DNA from: Streptomyces griseofuscus | Lineage (GTDB): Bacteria; Actinomycetota; Actinomycetes; Streptomycetales; Streptomycetaceae | Assembly: GCF_014673495.1 (NCBI RefSeq) | Contig: NZ_CP051006.1 | Location: 2,542,001-2,606,000 of the forward strand | Direction: 5' to 3' | Length of the DNA stretch: 64,000 nucleotides | Shown here: positions 1 through 9,350 of the stretch, piece by piece | How the letters are laid out: each line of letters opens with the position of its first letter | Numbering within the stretch: position 1 is the stretch's first letter | Made by a program: the position numbers and the translations under genes | The notes under the pieces: generated by a model | The model's database searches: none | Told to the model about the DNA's origin: nothing | What the model saw: only the letters and a program-made list of their open reading frames with translations

Positions 1-211
1 CACGAGTGCCCGTGCGAAACGGACGAAAGCCCTGCCACAAGGGCGGGTTGCGGCGACGGGCGAAGCCGCCACCGCGAGGACGGGTCGACGCGACGGACAA
101 AGACGGGCCGCGAGAGCGAGTTGCAGGGCGGGTAGAGGGAGAGGCGGTGCCGCGAGGGCTAGTCGATACGGCGGACCGTGGCGGTGCCACGTGAGCGACG
201 GGTCGTGCGCT
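1..211. other. window edge, no supported gene
   Basis: Very GC-rich sequence downstream of the TetR gene. Short open frames exist, but none has a convincing start or a recognisable product. Nothing else is seen here. Confidence 0.5.
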
Positions 212-778
212 TCAGGCTCTGAGCTGGTCCAGGGCGCTCTTCGCGGCCTCGGTGGCCTGGCGGAAGGCCGCCTGGTCCTGCTGGGCGCGGGCGAGCACGT
301 AGCCGCCCTGGATGGTGGCGATAACGAGCGAGGCAGTGGCCTCGGGGTCGGTGTCGGGACGCAGTTCGCCGTCGCGCACGCCCTCGGCGAGCACGCCGGC
401 GATGCGCTGCCGCAGCCAGGTGAAGAACTCCCCTGCAGGGGCGCGCAGTTGGTCGTCAGCCACGACGTCGGGGTCTTGGACGAGCCGGCCGACGCGGCAG
501 CCGGCGAGCGGGTTGCGCTCCGTGTCGAGGTAGGCGCCGAGGCGTTCCAGCGCCGTCGTGCCGCTGTCGAGCGCCGCCTCCGTGGCGAGGCGCAGCTGCC
601 CCGCGGAGCGCCGGATGGCGGCGGCGGCCAGATCGGCCTTGCCGGAGAAGTGGTGGTACATGCTCCCCTGTCCGGCACGAGAGCGCTTCTGGATCAACGC
701 AGGGCTGGTCGCCGCGTAGCCGCGCTCCCACAGCAGCTCGGCAGCAGCCTCGACGAGATGGTCCTTCGTCGGCTTCAT
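212..778 (-). CDS. TetR/AcrR family transcriptional repressor
   Basis: A 188-residue one-component repressor. The N-terminal helix-turn-helix reads KDHLVEAAAELLWERGY and continues to a SMYHHFSGKADL recognition helix (about residues 6-52). The rest is the ligand-binding, dimerising C-terminal domain. I chose the ATG at 778 rather than the longer frame from 814, because the upstream start would place a palindromic operator inside the coding region. It is transcribed away from a degraded second TetR gene. The ligand and targets are unknown; autoregulation through the palindrome at 788-805 is likely. Confidence 0.85.
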   Translation of the reverse strand: MKPTKDHLVEAAAELLWERGYAATSPALIQKRSRAGQGSMYHHFSGKADLAAAAIRRSAGQLRLATEAALDSGTTALERLGAYLDTERNPLAGCRVGRLVQDPDVVADDQLRAPAGEFFTWLRQRIAGVLAEGVRDGELRPDTDPEATASLVIATIQGGYVLARAQQDQAAFRQATEAAKSALDQLRA

Positions 779-787
779 GCGCTCACC

Positions 788-805
788 GTACATACTAGTA
801 GGTAC
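788..805. promoter_or_regulatory. TetR operator palindrome
   Basis: The sequence GTACATACTAGTAGGTAC is an 18-bp inverted repeat with one mismatched pair, centred on ACTAGT. It lies 10 bp upstream of the TetR start codon, which is the usual place for an autoregulatory operator of this family. The assignment comes from sequence symmetry and position only. Confidence 0.7.
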
Positions 806-903
806 AGAACGCAAGGCAGAGCCCTGCCGATACGACCGGCAGGGGCTCAGGGCTCAGGGCTCGAAGGGGGTGCGCCTCGGGGCGCCGTACGGCGAGCGGC
901 TCA

Positions 904-1308
904 GGCGGCGCCGACCCGCACCCTTATCGCCACGGCGAGCGCGCCCGTGCCCGCGCCGTCAAGGCCCGAGGTGGCGCACATGTCGCGCACCGTCGGATTC
1001 TTGATGAGGAGCAGGACGTCACCGCGGCCATCCTCTCCGCGTGGGTGAAGGCGGGGCGGCCGCAGAGCGAGGAGCCGTACGTCGCCCAGATATTCGCCGA
1101 CATCATCGAGCCCGGCGCCCGCTCCGGCGAACTCGCCCCCGACCTCGCGCCCGAGCGCGTCGGCAATCTTCCGCGGGACGTCTACTCCGACGCTCTCTAC
1201 CGCTGGTCACAGCACACGCAGGCCGGCAGGGCCAGCGAGTTGGACGACGAACTCCAGGCGGGCCTGAAGGTGCTACCGGACGGCATCGCCACCGTGGAGC
1301 ACGTCTGA
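904..1308 (+). pseudogene. remnant of a TetR family regulator (C-terminal domain)
   Basis: The frame from about 904 to the stop at 1308 encodes a TetR-type effector domain. It includes RRILDEEQDVTAAILSAWVK, then EEPYVAQIFADIIEPG, and ends at EHV. There is no start codon with a ribosome binding site in the expected place and no DNA-binding helix-turn-helix. The region upstream (roughly 815-903) gives no HTH in any frame. A GTG at 1045 would give an 87-residue product without a DNA-binding domain. I read it as a decayed second TetR gene next to the intact divergent one. Confidence 0.6.
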
Positions 1309-1357
1309 CCGGCCCAAGTCCCTCACCGGTAGGGCTCGTCGGGGTGCACCGCGCCGG

Positions 1358-2263
1358 TCAGAGGATTGCCGCCACCCACTCGGGCAGTGCCTCCGCCCGT
1401 CGTGTCCACTCGGCGGGCGGTGCCCCGGCCTTGCCCGCGGCGAGGACGCCGCCCACGATCGCGCAGGTGGTGTCGACGTCGCCGCCCACCCGGGCCGTCG
1501 TCCAGAACGCCGTCTCGAAGTCGCCGAGGCCGCGCGCGGCGGACCACAGGGCGAAGGGCACGGTGTCATGGGCCGTCCTGCGGCGGCCGCAGCCCAGCAC
1601 GGCGGCGACGGTGCCGGCGTCGCCGTAGTCGAGCATGTCGCGGGCGCGGCGCAGGCCCTGGCCGACCGCGCTCTTCGGGACGAGCGCGATCACGCCGTCG
1701 AGGAGTGCCTCGGGGGTGGGCGGCCCGTCCGGCGAACCGGCCAGCGCCGCGGCCGCCGCCACCGCCATCGCGCCGACCACGGCCTCCCGGTGCTGGTGCG
1801 TGGGGTAGGCGGAGATCTCGGCCTGGTGGGTGGCCTGCTCCGGGTCGTCCGCGTACCAGGCGCCCAGGGGCGCGGTCCGCATCGCCGCGCCGCTGCCCCA
1901 GGAGCCCCGCCCGTGGAAGAGGGCGGCGGCGGGCCCGCGCCAGTCCTCGCCCTGCCGCACGAGGCTCAGCAGCCGGCTCGCGGTGGGGCCGTAGCCCCGG
2001 TCCGGGTCGTGGTGGTCGGCGAAGGAGCGGGCGAGGGCGTCCTGGTCGATGCGCTGGTGCGCGGCGAGCACGGCGAGGACCGAACAGGCCATCTCGGTGT
2101 CGTCCGTCCACGGCCAGGGGCCGGGCGGCAGCTCGCGCCGTTTGAGCAGGGGGTGATGGGCCGGGACGAAGAACTGGGCGCCCAGGGCGTCCCCGACGGC
2201 CAGTCCGCGCAGGCTCGCCAGGGCGCGCTCACGGCGTCCGCGGGAAGAGAGGTGTGCGGTCAT
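1358..2263 (-). CDS. ADP-ribosylglycohydrolase family protein
   Basis: A 301-residue member of the DraG/ARH family, which removes ADP-ribose from proteins or small molecules using two metal ions (Mg or Mn). Family signatures are clear: GLAVGDALGA at residues 20-29, the WTDDTE metal-binding motif at 52-57, and a C-terminal GGDVDTTC (about 264-271) that supplies the second set of acidic ligands. Length is normal for the family. The neighbouring phosphatase gene ends the other side of a 12-bp gap and reads in the same direction, so the two may be cotranscribed. The natural substrate cannot be told from sequence. Confidence 0.88.
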   Translation of the reverse strand: MTAHLSSRGRRERALASLRGLAVGDALGAQFFVPAHHPLLKRRELPPGPWPWTDDTEMACSVLAVLAAHQRIDQDALARSFADHHDPDRGYGPTASRLLSLVRQGEDWRGPAAALFHGRGSWGSGAAMRTAPLGAWYADDPEQATHQAEISAYPTHQHREAVVGAMAVAAAAALAGSPDGPPTPEALLDGVIALVPKSAVGQGLRRARDMLDYGDAGTVAAVLGCGRRRTAHDTVPFALWSAARGLGDFETAFWTTARVGGDVDTTCAIVGGVLAAGKAGAPPAEWTRRAEALPEWVAAIL

Positions 2264-2275
2264 CGCTCCCCCACT

Positions 2276-2935
2276 CTATCCGGTGGCCCAGTCCGGCACC
2301 GGTTCACGCCAGCGTTCGAAGGGCCGGTCGAGTGTGTAGCGGCCGTCCTCGCCGAGGACCAGCATCCGCATCTCGGCGTTGTCCGGATTGGACAGGGATT
2401 CGAATTCGGCGACCGTCCAGTGGAACCAGCGCATGCAGAACAGCCGCATCGCGAGGCCGTGGGTCACCAGGAGCACGTTGGGCGGGTGGTCGGGGGCCTC
2501 GAAGCTGCGGAAGAGGCTCTCCAGGAAGCCGCCGACCCGGTCGTAGACATCGGCACCGGACTCGCCCTGCGGGAAGCGGAAGAAGAAGTGGCCGTAGGCG
2601 TCGCGGTAGGCCTTCTGCAGGCGTACGTCGTCGCGGTCCTGCCAGTTGCCCCAGTCCTGCTCGCGCAGCCGGGGCTCCTCTCGCACGCGTATGAGGTCGG
2701 GGTCGAGCCCGAAGGCGCCGAGGGTCTCGAGGGTGCGGCGGTACGGGGAGACGTACACGCTCACGCGTTCGGGCCCGAACAGCTCCCGGAGCCGTTCGCC
2801 GGTCTCCTCGGCCTGCCGCCGGCCGAGGTCGGTCAGCGCCAGGGCGTGGTCCGGTTCGCGCTCGTACACGGAGTCGTCGGTGTTGCCCGTCGACTCGCCG
2901 TGCCGGACAAGGACGATGCGCCGTGGTCGTGCCAT
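2276..2935 (-). CDS. histidine phosphatase family protein
   Basis: A 219-residue phosphoglycerate-mutase-like phosphatase. The RHGES motif at residues 11-15 supplies the phospho-accepting histidine. The second arginine is in SPYRRT (about 63-68), the acid is in the EEPRLREQDWG stretch, and the second histidine is in LLVTHGLAM (about 157-165). All four active-site parts are present, so it should be active on a small phosphate ester or a phosphoprotein. It sits upstream of, and close to, the ADP-ribosylglycohydrolase gene on the same strand. The substrate is unknown. Confidence 0.87.
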   Translation of the reverse strand: MARPRRIVLVRHGESTGNTDDSVYEREPDHALALTDLGRRQAEETGERLRELFGPERVSVYVSPYRRTLETLGAFGLDPDLIRVREEPRLREQDWGNWQDRDDVRLQKAYRDAYGHFFFRFPQGESGADVYDRVGGFLESLFRSFEAPDHPPNVLLVTHGLAMRLFCMRWFHWTVAEFESLSNPDNAEMRMLVLGEDGRYTLDRPFERWREPVPDWATG

Positions 2936-3039
2936 GCCGAAACCCTAGAGCGAGGGGTGGGGAACCGGGGAATCGTACGGGGTCCATACAGCGCACATCA
3001 CAGACCTCGTTGCCGGACCGACCGGCCGGTATCCCGGTG

Positions 3040-3645
3040 CTAGACCGTCCAGGACGGCTCCAGGTCGACGATGTCGCCGGAGAGGGCCGCGATGTCCGCC
3101 TCGGTCTGGGCGCGCAGGGCGAGCCGTTCGATCCGTTCGGTGCGGTACTTGCCGTGCTCGGCGGCGGCCCGCCACATCGAAAGGATCAGGAACTCCTGCT
3201 CGGGGGCCTCGCCGAACATGCCGCGGATCATGCCGGGCGATCCCGCCATGGCCGGGTTCCAGACCTTCTCCTGCATCAGGGTGAAGTGCTCCACGCGCTC
3301 CTCGTGAACCCGGCACAGGGCGAGTCTGAGCAGGTCGGAGTCGGTGAAGCGGGGTTCGAAGCCGGTCTTCACGTCGAAGCGGTACTCGAACAGCCTGACC
3401 TGGGCGTCTTTGAAGGTGCCGACCTGGGCGGCGGCGAGGCGGTCGTGGGAGCGGGCCATGAAGGAGTCGTAGAAGGCGCGGCTCTCCCAGAAGGCGACGA
3501 TGTGCGCCACGTCGGGCCGCCGCCGGCTCCAGCCTCCGCCCTGTCCCCGGAAACCCGGCTCTCCCGGGAGCCCCGCCCATTTCCGCTGCCCCCGCTCGAA
3601 CCCCCGGCGGTCCACCACGGTGCAGCGAATCCACTTGACCAGCAC
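3040..3645 (-). CDS. DUF4937 (YdbC-like) family protein
   Basis: A 201-residue protein that begins MLVKWIRCTVVDR, followed by a heme-degrading-monooxygenase-like ferredoxin fold (AHIVAFWESRAFYDSFM). A second half contains WRAAAEHGKYRTERIERL. The pattern fits the DUF4937/YdbC family, whose members are thought to be dimeric alpha-beta barrel proteins of unknown reaction. No signal peptide or membrane segment is seen. It stands alone, divergent from the TerD gene. No function is proposed. Confidence 0.6.
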   Translation of the reverse strand: MLVKWIRCTVVDRRGFERGQRKWAGLPGEPGFRGQGGGWSRRRPDVAHIVAFWESRAFYDSFMARSHDRLAAAQVGTFKDAQVRLFEYRFDVKTGFEPRFTDSDLLRLALCRVHEERVEHFTLMQEKVWNPAMAGSPGMIRGMFGEAPEQEFLILSMWRAAAEHGKYRTERIERLALRAQTEADIAALSGDIVDLEPSWTV

Positions 3646-3794
3646 CGCGCCATCGTAAGGCCACCGGCGTGGCGTCGGTCACGCTCCGGTGGAGTTCGTC
3701 CGCGCGCGGGGGCCGGGTACGTGGCACGATGGGCAAGGTTCCTCGGCTGAACGGGAGTTGGGGACGCGGTGCCCACAGGGGAAGGGGAGGCCCG

Positions 3795-4322
3795 GTGACC
3801 GGTTTCAGCAAGGGAATGCACAAGGTCGAGGTCGCGCTCAAGTGGGACCCCAGTCCCACGGGTACGGCACCCACGGATCTCGACATCATCGCGGCGACCT
3901 TCGACGCGCGGGACCCGTACGGCGCGCCGGCGTATCTGGTGCACTTCGACAGCCGTTCGCCCGACGGCACCATCTTCCTCAACCGGGACAGCACGGACGG
4001 GCGGGGCTTCGGCTGGGACGAGGTCATGACCCTGGAGGTCGACCGGCTCAGCGAGCGGTACGGTCGTGTGGTGGTGGGCGTCGTCATCCAGCAGCAGCCG
4101 GTGCGCCGTACGTTCTCCGGTGTCCTCAACCCGGCCATGCGCGTCCGCGAGGGCTACACCGTCCTGTCCGAGGACGACTTCACCGCCGTCCATGACGCGA
4201 CGGCCGCCACCATCGCCGAGTTCGTCCGCAACGAGTCGGGCGAGTGGATCTTCCACCCCGGTGTCCACGGCTTCCAGGAGGACCCGGAGAGCTTCACCCG
4301 GGTGATGGGGCGCGCGCGATAG
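3795..4322 (+). CDS. TerD family protein
   Basis: A 175-residue TerD/CABP-type protein; the family binds calcium and is linked to tellurite and phage or stress resistance. The sequence MTGFSKGMHKVEVALKWDPS matches the family N terminus. The acidic calcium-site stretches DLDIIAATFDARD and the RDSTDG loop follow. I chose the GTG at 3795 because GGGGAGG ends four bases before it; longer upstream frames carry an Arg/Gly-rich extension unlike the family. It precedes a kinase-fold gene on the same strand by 20 bp, so the pair may form a unit. Confidence 0.85.
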   Translation: MTGFSKGMHKVEVALKWDPSPTGTAPTDLDIIAATFDARDPYGAPAYLVHFDSRSPDGTIFLNRDSTDGRGFGWDEVMTLEVDRLSERYGRVVVGVVIQQQPVRRTFSGVLNPAMRVREGYTVLSEDDFTAVHDATAATIAEFVRNESGEWIFHPGVHGFQEDPESFTRVMGRAR

Positions 4323-4342
4323 CGGGCGTAGGCCGGCCGTCG

Positions 4343-5413
4343 GTGCCCGTCGCTTCGGACGACGCGCGCTCGGCCGCCCACGGCACCGTCGCCACCTCCC
4401 TCGCCCGGCGAAGTGACCGCCGACTGGGCGAACTTGTCGATGCCGCCGTGCCGCTCGGAACCGGTATCGGTGGGAGGTGCGCGCTGCTGGAGGTGGACGG
4501 GAAGCCGGTGTTCGTGAAGCGGGTGCCGCTCACCGAGTTGGAGCGGCGGCCGGAGCATGTACGGTCCACCGCCAACCTGTTCGGGCTGCCCACCTTCTGT
4601 CAGTACGGCATCGGCGGGCCCGGTTTCGGGGCGTGGCGGGAGCTCGCGGTTCAGATCATGACGACGAACTGGGTGCTCGGAGGGCGGTTTCGGGGGTTTC
4701 CGCTGATGTACCACTGGCGTGTACTGCCGGACACCGCGCCCACGCCGGCCCCGGAACTCGCGGACGTGGAAAGGGCCGTGGCCTATTGGGGCGGCGGCCC
4801 GGAGGTACGACGCCGTATCGAGGGCCTGCGGCAGTCGTCCGCGAGTCTGGTGCTGTTCCTGGAGTACATCCCCCGGACGCTCCACGAGTGGTTCACCGAG
4901 CGGGTGCGGGCCGGTGCGGAGTCAGCCGACCGGGCCTGTGCGCTGGTGGAGCGTGAGCTGGCGGCCGGTACGTCCTTCATGAACGCTCACGGGCTCGTGC
5001 ACTTCGACGCCCACTTCCAGAACATCCTGACCGACGGCCGGCGCCTCTACTTCGCCGACTTCGGCCTCGCCCTCTCCGCCCGCTTCGCTCTCTCGGAGTC
5101 CGAGAGCGGCTTCCTCGGACTGCACCGGGCCTACGATCGCTGCTACACGCTCAACTGGCTGGTGAACTGGCTGATCACGGCCCTGTACGGTTCCGATCGG
5201 ACCGAACGCCACGCGCTCGTCCACGCCATGGCGGAAGGCCAGGACCCGCCGCCCGGACCGCCGGGAGCCACAGCACTCCTCTCCCGGCACGCCCCCCTCG
5301 CCGCGATCCTCACCGACTTCCACACCAGGCTCCAGGACGACAGCCGCGAGACCCCTTACCCCGCACAGGCACTGCAGCGGGCTCTCCAGCCGGCCGGACC
5401 ACATCGGGACTGA
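4343..5413 (+). CDS. protein-kinase / aminoglycoside phosphotransferase-fold protein
   Basis: About 356 residues from the GTG at 4343. Earlier in-frame starts lie inside the TerD gene. Kinase landmarks are visible: a lysine in KPVFVKRVPL (near residue 53), a catalytic loop LVHFDAHFQNIL (Asp and Asn in the HxDxxxxN pattern), and YFADFGLALS as the metal-binding DFG. These support an active phosphotransferase. The order of motifs is closer to small-molecule or atypical kinases than to Hanks-type Ser/Thr kinases, and there is no membrane anchor. The downstream 16-bp stem at 5514-5557 probably ends transcription from both sides. Confidence 0.7.
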   Translation: MPVASDDARSAAHGTVATSLARRSDRRLGELVDAAVPLGTGIGGRCALLEVDGKPVFVKRVPLTELERRPEHVRSTANLFGLPTFCQYGIGGPGFGAWRELAVQIMTTNWVLGGRFRGFPLMYHWRVLPDTAPTPAPELADVERAVAYWGGGPEVRRRIEGLRQSSASLVLFLEYIPRTLHEWFTERVRAGAESADRACALVERELAAGTSFMNAHGLVHFDAHFQNILTDGRRLYFADFGLALSARFALSESESGFLGLHRAYDRCYTLNWLVNWLITALYGSDRTERHALVHAMAEGQDPPPGPPGATALLSRHAPLAAILTDFHTRLQDDSRETPYPAQALQRALQPAGPHRD

Positions 5414-5513
5414 GCGGACGAGGGTCAAGGGTGCGGCTGGGTTGTCCGGCCGCGGTCGCTGCCGGCAGGTCCTGGGACGTGCGGCACACGACGCACGAGA
5501 TGCCGTCGGACAC

Positions 5514-5557
5514 GACGACAGTGGGCGCCGGCCATATGGTCGGCGCCCACTGTCGTC
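5514..5557. terminator. bidirectional hairpin terminator
   Basis: A perfect 16-bp stem (GACGACAGTGGGCGCC with its complement) closes a 12-base loop. It lies between the convergent kinase-fold gene and nrdJ, 51 bp past the nrdJ stop. There is no long T-run, as is common for Streptomyces terminators. Confidence 0.85.
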
Positions 5558-5608
5558 AGGGCTCAGTGGATCGCGTCGGGCACGGTGGGCGACGCGGTCC
5601 GGTCAGGG

Positions 5609-8509
5609 TCAGCTGCAACCGCTCGTCGAGCCGCAGCCCTCGCAGATGTAGCAGGAGCCGGCGCGCTGCATCTTGGTGCCGCAGGAGAAGCAGAGCGGGG
5701 CGTCGGCCTGGATGCCCAGCTGCATCTCGACCAGTTCGGCGCTGGTGTGAGCCTGCTTCGGGGCCGGCTTGGCGGCCTCGGGCTCGGCCTTCGGGGCGGC
5801 GGCGACGGCCGCCGGCTCCTGGGCGCGGGGCGCCGACTGGGCCAGGCCCTCGACGTCGACCTCGTCGTCGGCCGGCTCGTAGGAACCGGTCTCCAGGTGC
5901 CGCTGGCGCTCCTCGGCGGAGTGGATGCCGAGCGCGGAGCGGGTCTCGAAGGGCAGGAAGTCCAGCGCCAGGCGGCGGAAGATGTAGTCCACGATGGACT
6001 GCGCCATCCGCACGTCCGGGTCGTCCGTCATACCGGCCGGCTCGAAGCGCATGTTGGTGAACTTCGAGACGTACGTCTCCAGCGGCACGCCGTACTGGAG
6101 GCCGACGGAGACCGCGATGGAGAAGGCGTCCATCATGCCCGCGAGGGTCGAGCCCTGCTTGGACATCTTCAGGAAGACCTCGCCGAGACCGTCGTCCGGG
6201 TAGGAGTTGGCGGTCATGTAGCCCTCGGCGCCGCCGACGGTGAACGACGTGGTGATGCCGGGACGACCCTTCGGAAGGCGCTTGCGGACCGGGCGGTACT
6301 CGACGACCTTCTCGACCGCGGTACGGATCGTGTCCTCGGCCTTCTCGGTGATCTCGGCCTTCTCCTCCTCCTTCTTCTTGGCGGAGAGCGGCTGGCCGAC
6401 CTTGCAGTTGTCCCGGTAGATCGCGAGCGCCTTGACGCCGAGCTTCCAGGCCTCGAAGTAGATCTCCTCGACCTCCTCGACGGTCGCCGTCTCCGGCATG
6501 TTGACCGTCTTGGAGATTGCGCCGGAGATCCACGGCTGGATCGCGGCCATCATGCGGACGTGGCCCATCGGGGAGATGGCCCGCTCGCCCATGGCGCAGT
6601 CGAAGACCTCGTAGTGCTCCTGCTTGAGACCGGGGGCGTCGATCACATTGCCGTTGTCGGCGATGTGGGCGACGATCGCCTCGATCTGCTCCTCCTGGTA
6701 GCCCAGGCGGCGCAGGGCCTGCGGCACGGTGCCGTTGACGATCTGCATCGAGCCGCCGCCGACGAGCTTCTTGAACTTCACGAGCGCGAGGTCGGGCTCG
6801 ACGCCGGTGGTGTCGCAGGACATCGCAAGACCGATGGTGCCGGTCGGGGCGAGCACGGACGCCTGGGAGTTGCGGAAGCCGTTCTTGTCGCCGAGGCGGA
6901 CCACGTCCTGCCAGGCCTCGGTGGCGGCGGCCCACACCGGGGTGTCCAGGTCGTCCATGCGGACGGCCTTGCCGTTGGCGTCGGCGTGCTGCCGCATGAC
7001 GCGCTTGTGGGCGTCCGCGTTACGGGCGTAGCCGTCGTACGGGCCGACGACCGCGGCCAGTTCGGCGGAGCGGCGGTAGGCGGTGCCGGTCATCAGGGAG
7101 GTGATGGCGGCGGCCAGGGCGCGGCCGCCCTCGGAGTCGTACGCGTGGCCGGTGGCCATCAGCAGGGCGCCGAGGTTGGCGTAGCCGATGCCGAGCTGGC
7201 GGAAGGCGCGGGTGTTCTCGCCGATCTTCTGGGTCGGGAAGTCCGCGAAGCAGATCGAGATGTCCATCGCGGTGATGACCAGCTCGACGACCTGCTGGAA
7301 GCGCTCGGCCTCGAAGGACTGGTGGCCCTGGCCGTCGTCCTTCAGGAACTTCATCAGGTTCAGCGAGGCGAGGTTGCAGGACGTGTTGTCCAGGTGCATG
7401 TACTCGCTGCACGGGTTCGACGCGGTGATCCGGCCGGACTCGGGGCAGGTGTGCCAGTTGTTGATCGTGTCGTCGTACTGGATGCCCGGGTCGGCGCAGG
7501 CCCACGCGGCCTCGGCGATCTTGCGGAAGAGCGACTTGGCGTCGACCTCCTCGATGACCTCGCCGGTCATCCGGGCGCGCAGCCCGAAGTCGCCGCCCGC
7601 CTCGACGGCCGTCATGAACTCGTCGTTCACACGGACCGAGTTGTTGGCGTTCTGGTACTGGACGGAGGCGATGTCGTCGCCGCCCAGGTCCATGTCGAAG
7701 CCCGCGTCGCGCAGGACGCGGATCTTCTCCTCCTCCTTGACCTTGGTCTCGATGAAGTCCTCGATGTCGGGGTGGTCGACGTCGAGCACGACCATCTTGG
7801 CCGCGCGGCGGGTGGCGCCACCGGACTTGATGGTGCCGGCGGAGGCGTCGGCGCCGCGCATGAAGGAGACCGGACCCGAGGCGTTGCCGCCGGAGGAGAG
7901 CAGTTCCTTGGAGGAGCGGATGCGGGACAGGTTCAGGCCCGCGCCGGAACCGCCCTTGAAGATCATGCCCTCTTCCTTGTACCAGTCGAGGATCGACTCC
8001 ATGGAGTCGTCGACGGACAGGATGAAGCAGGCGGAGACCTGCTGGGGCTGCGGGGTGCCGACGTTGAACCAGACCGGGCTGTTGAAGCTGAAGATCTGGT
8101 GCAGGAGCGCGTAGGCGAGCTCGTGCTCGAAGATCTCCGCGTCGGCGGGCGAGGCGAAGTACTTGTGGTCCTCACCGGCCTTCCGGTACGTCTTCACGAT
8201 GCGGTCGATCAGCTGCTTGAGGCCGGTCTCGCGCTGCGGGGTGCCGACGGCGCCCCGGAAGTACTTGCTGGTGACGATGTTGACCGCGTTCACCGACCAG
8301 AAGTCGGGGAACTCGACGCCACGCTGCTCGAAGTTGACCGAGCCGTCGCGCCAGTTGGTCATGACGACGTCACGGCTCACCCACTCGACCTCGTCGTACG
8401 GGTGTACGCCGGGCGTGGTGTGGATGCGCTCGATGTGCAGTCCCTTGTTTCCCGCCTTGCCGCCCTTGGCGCGGGAACCTCGTGCCGGACCGCTCGCCGT
8501 CTCTGTCAT
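5609..8509 (-). CDS. nrdJ: adenosylcobalamin-dependent (class II) ribonucleotide reductase
   Basis: A 966-residue class II reductase that makes deoxyribonucleotides using coenzyme B12, independent of oxygen. Visible features are the PCSEYMHLDNTSCNLASLN active-site segment, LAPTGTIGLAMSCDTTGVEP, a lysine-rich region near residue 720, and a C-terminal zinc-binding tail with the pattern CxxC-x9-CxxC. That tail (LCFSCGTKM...CYICEGCGS) is thought to shuttle reducing equivalents. GGGAGG precedes the ATG. It lies 163 bp downstream of nrdR on the same strand, forming the usual Streptomyces nrdR-nrdJ unit; expression should follow the NrdR boxes upstream of nrdR. Confidence 0.97.
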   Translation of the reverse strand: MTETASGPARGSRAKGGKAGNKGLHIERIHTTPGVHPYDEVEWVSRDVVMTNWRDGSVNFEQRGVEFPDFWSVNAVNIVTSKYFRGAVGTPQRETGLKQLIDRIVKTYRKAGEDHKYFASPADAEIFEHELAYALLHQIFSFNSPVWFNVGTPQPQQVSACFILSVDDSMESILDWYKEEGMIFKGGSGAGLNLSRIRSSKELLSSGGNASGPVSFMRGADASAGTIKSGGATRRAAKMVVLDVDHPDIEDFIETKVKEEEKIRVLRDAGFDMDLGGDDIASVQYQNANNSVRVNDEFMTAVEAGGDFGLRARMTGEVIEEVDAKSLFRKIAEAAWACADPGIQYDDTINNWHTCPESGRITASNPCSEYMHLDNTSCNLASLNLMKFLKDDGQGHQSFEAERFQQVVELVITAMDISICFADFPTQKIGENTRAFRQLGIGYANLGALLMATGHAYDSEGGRALAAAITSLMTGTAYRRSAELAAVVGPYDGYARNADAHKRVMRQHADANGKAVRMDDLDTPVWAAATEAWQDVVRLGDKNGFRNSQASVLAPTGTIGLAMSCDTTGVEPDLALVKFKKLVGGGSMQIVNGTVPQALRRLGYQEEQIEAIVAHIADNGNVIDAPGLKQEHYEVFDCAMGERAISPMGHVRMMAAIQPWISGAISKTVNMPETATVEEVEEIYFEAWKLGVKALAIYRDNCKVGQPLSAKKKEEEKAEITEKAEDTIRTAVEKVVEYRPVRKRLPKGRPGITTSFTVGGAEGYMTANSYPDDGLGEVFLKMSKQGSTLAGMMDAFSIAVSVGLQYGVPLETYVSKFTNMRFEPAGMTDDPDVRMAQSIVDYIFRRLALDFLPFETRSALGIHSAEERQRHLETGSYEPADDEVDVEGLAQSAPRAQEPAAVAAAPKAEPEAAKPAPKQAHTSAELVEMQLGIQADAPLCFSCGTKMQRAGSCYICEGCGSTSGCS

Positions 8510-8672
8510 GCCGCCTCCCTGTAGGGCAAAAACGCCCAGAAGTGCCCCGTTTGTTCCCGTGGCACGGTGTTCTGTCTTGTGCTGCGGGCGCCCTCACCAG
8601 CCGCCCGCAACAGGTCTTCGGTCGCCGCCTCGCGGCGGGGTCCGGGCCCTCTCCCGGTCTCCCGCGCGCCGG

Positions 8673-9242
8673 TCAGTCGGCGGCTTGCGCGGGCTGGGGG
8701 ACCTGGGAGGTCCCGCCGGGCCCGCGTTCGTCTTCCTGGCTCCCCGCGGCCTCGGCCGTCTCGTCCGCCGGGCCCGACCCGTCAGCGGCGGGGCCGTGCG
8801 TCGCCTGCCGCAGTTCCGCGACGGCGGCCTCGAAGTCGTCGAGCGAGTCGAACGCCCGGTAGACCGAGGCGAACCGCAGATAGGCGACGAGGTCGAGCTC
8901 CTGCAACGGGCCGAGTATGGCCAGACCCACGTCATGGGTGGTCAGCTCGGCACTGCCGGTGGCCCGCACCGCCTCCTCGACCCGCTGGCCGAGCTGGGCG
9001 AGCGCGTCCTCGGTGACCGGCCGCCCCTGGCACGCCTTGCGCACGCCGTTGATGACCTTGGTACGACTGAAGGGCTCGGTGACTCCGGACCGCTTCACCA
9101 CCATGAGCGAGCACGTCTCCACGGTCGTGAAGCGACGGGAGCAGTCGGGGCACTGGCGACGCCTGCGGATCGACGTGCCGTCGTCGGTCGTACGGCTGTC
9201 GACCACACGGCTGTCGGGGTGCCTGCAGAAGGGGCAGTGCAT
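8673..9242 (-). CDS. nrdR: transcriptional repressor NrdR
   Basis: A 189-residue repressor of ribonucleotide reductase genes that senses ATP/dATP. The zinc ribbon is canonical (MHCPFC at the N terminus, then CPDC near 31-34). It is followed by the ATP-cone domain ([24 protein letters not shown]). I placed the start at the ATG of MHCPFC, which has AGGAGG 10 bases upstream; a TTG nine bases earlier is less likely. The C-terminal 50 residues are a low-complexity Gly/Ala/Asp tail. It is first in the nrdRJ operon, and its own promoter region carries paired NrdR boxes. Confidence 0.96.
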   Translation of the reverse strand: MHCPFCRHPDSRVVDSRTTDDGTSIRRRRQCPDCSRRFTTVETCSLMVVKRSGVTEPFSRTKVINGVRKACQGRPVTEDALAQLGQRVEEAVRATGSAELTTHDVGLAILGPLQELDLVAYLRFASVYRAFDSLDDFEAAVAELRQATHGPAADGSGPADETAEAAGSQEDERGPGGTSQVPQPAQAAD

Positions 9243-9350
9243 GATCTCCAACCCTCCTCACAGCAGACTCGATGGCCTCGCCGAGTCCCAGGGGCCTCGC
9301 GAAGCAGCCCTAAGCATAGGCGATCGCAGAACCGTCTCCGACCCGGGTCA

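Noticed and set aside
6..194. 62-codon frame at the window start
   Set aside because: Arg/Gly-rich composition, no ribosome binding site and no family pattern.
5585..8524. Very long open frame on the plus strand opposite nrdJ
   Set aside because: High GC keeps antisense frames open; the nrdJ frame has full family motifs, and the antisense product shows none.
8510..8672. Possible cobalamin riboswitch before nrdJ
   Set aside because: Only short stems such as GGGC-AAAAAC-GCCC and a GCGGGC stem are seen; no B12-box-like sequence was recognised, and control through NrdR boxes fits better.
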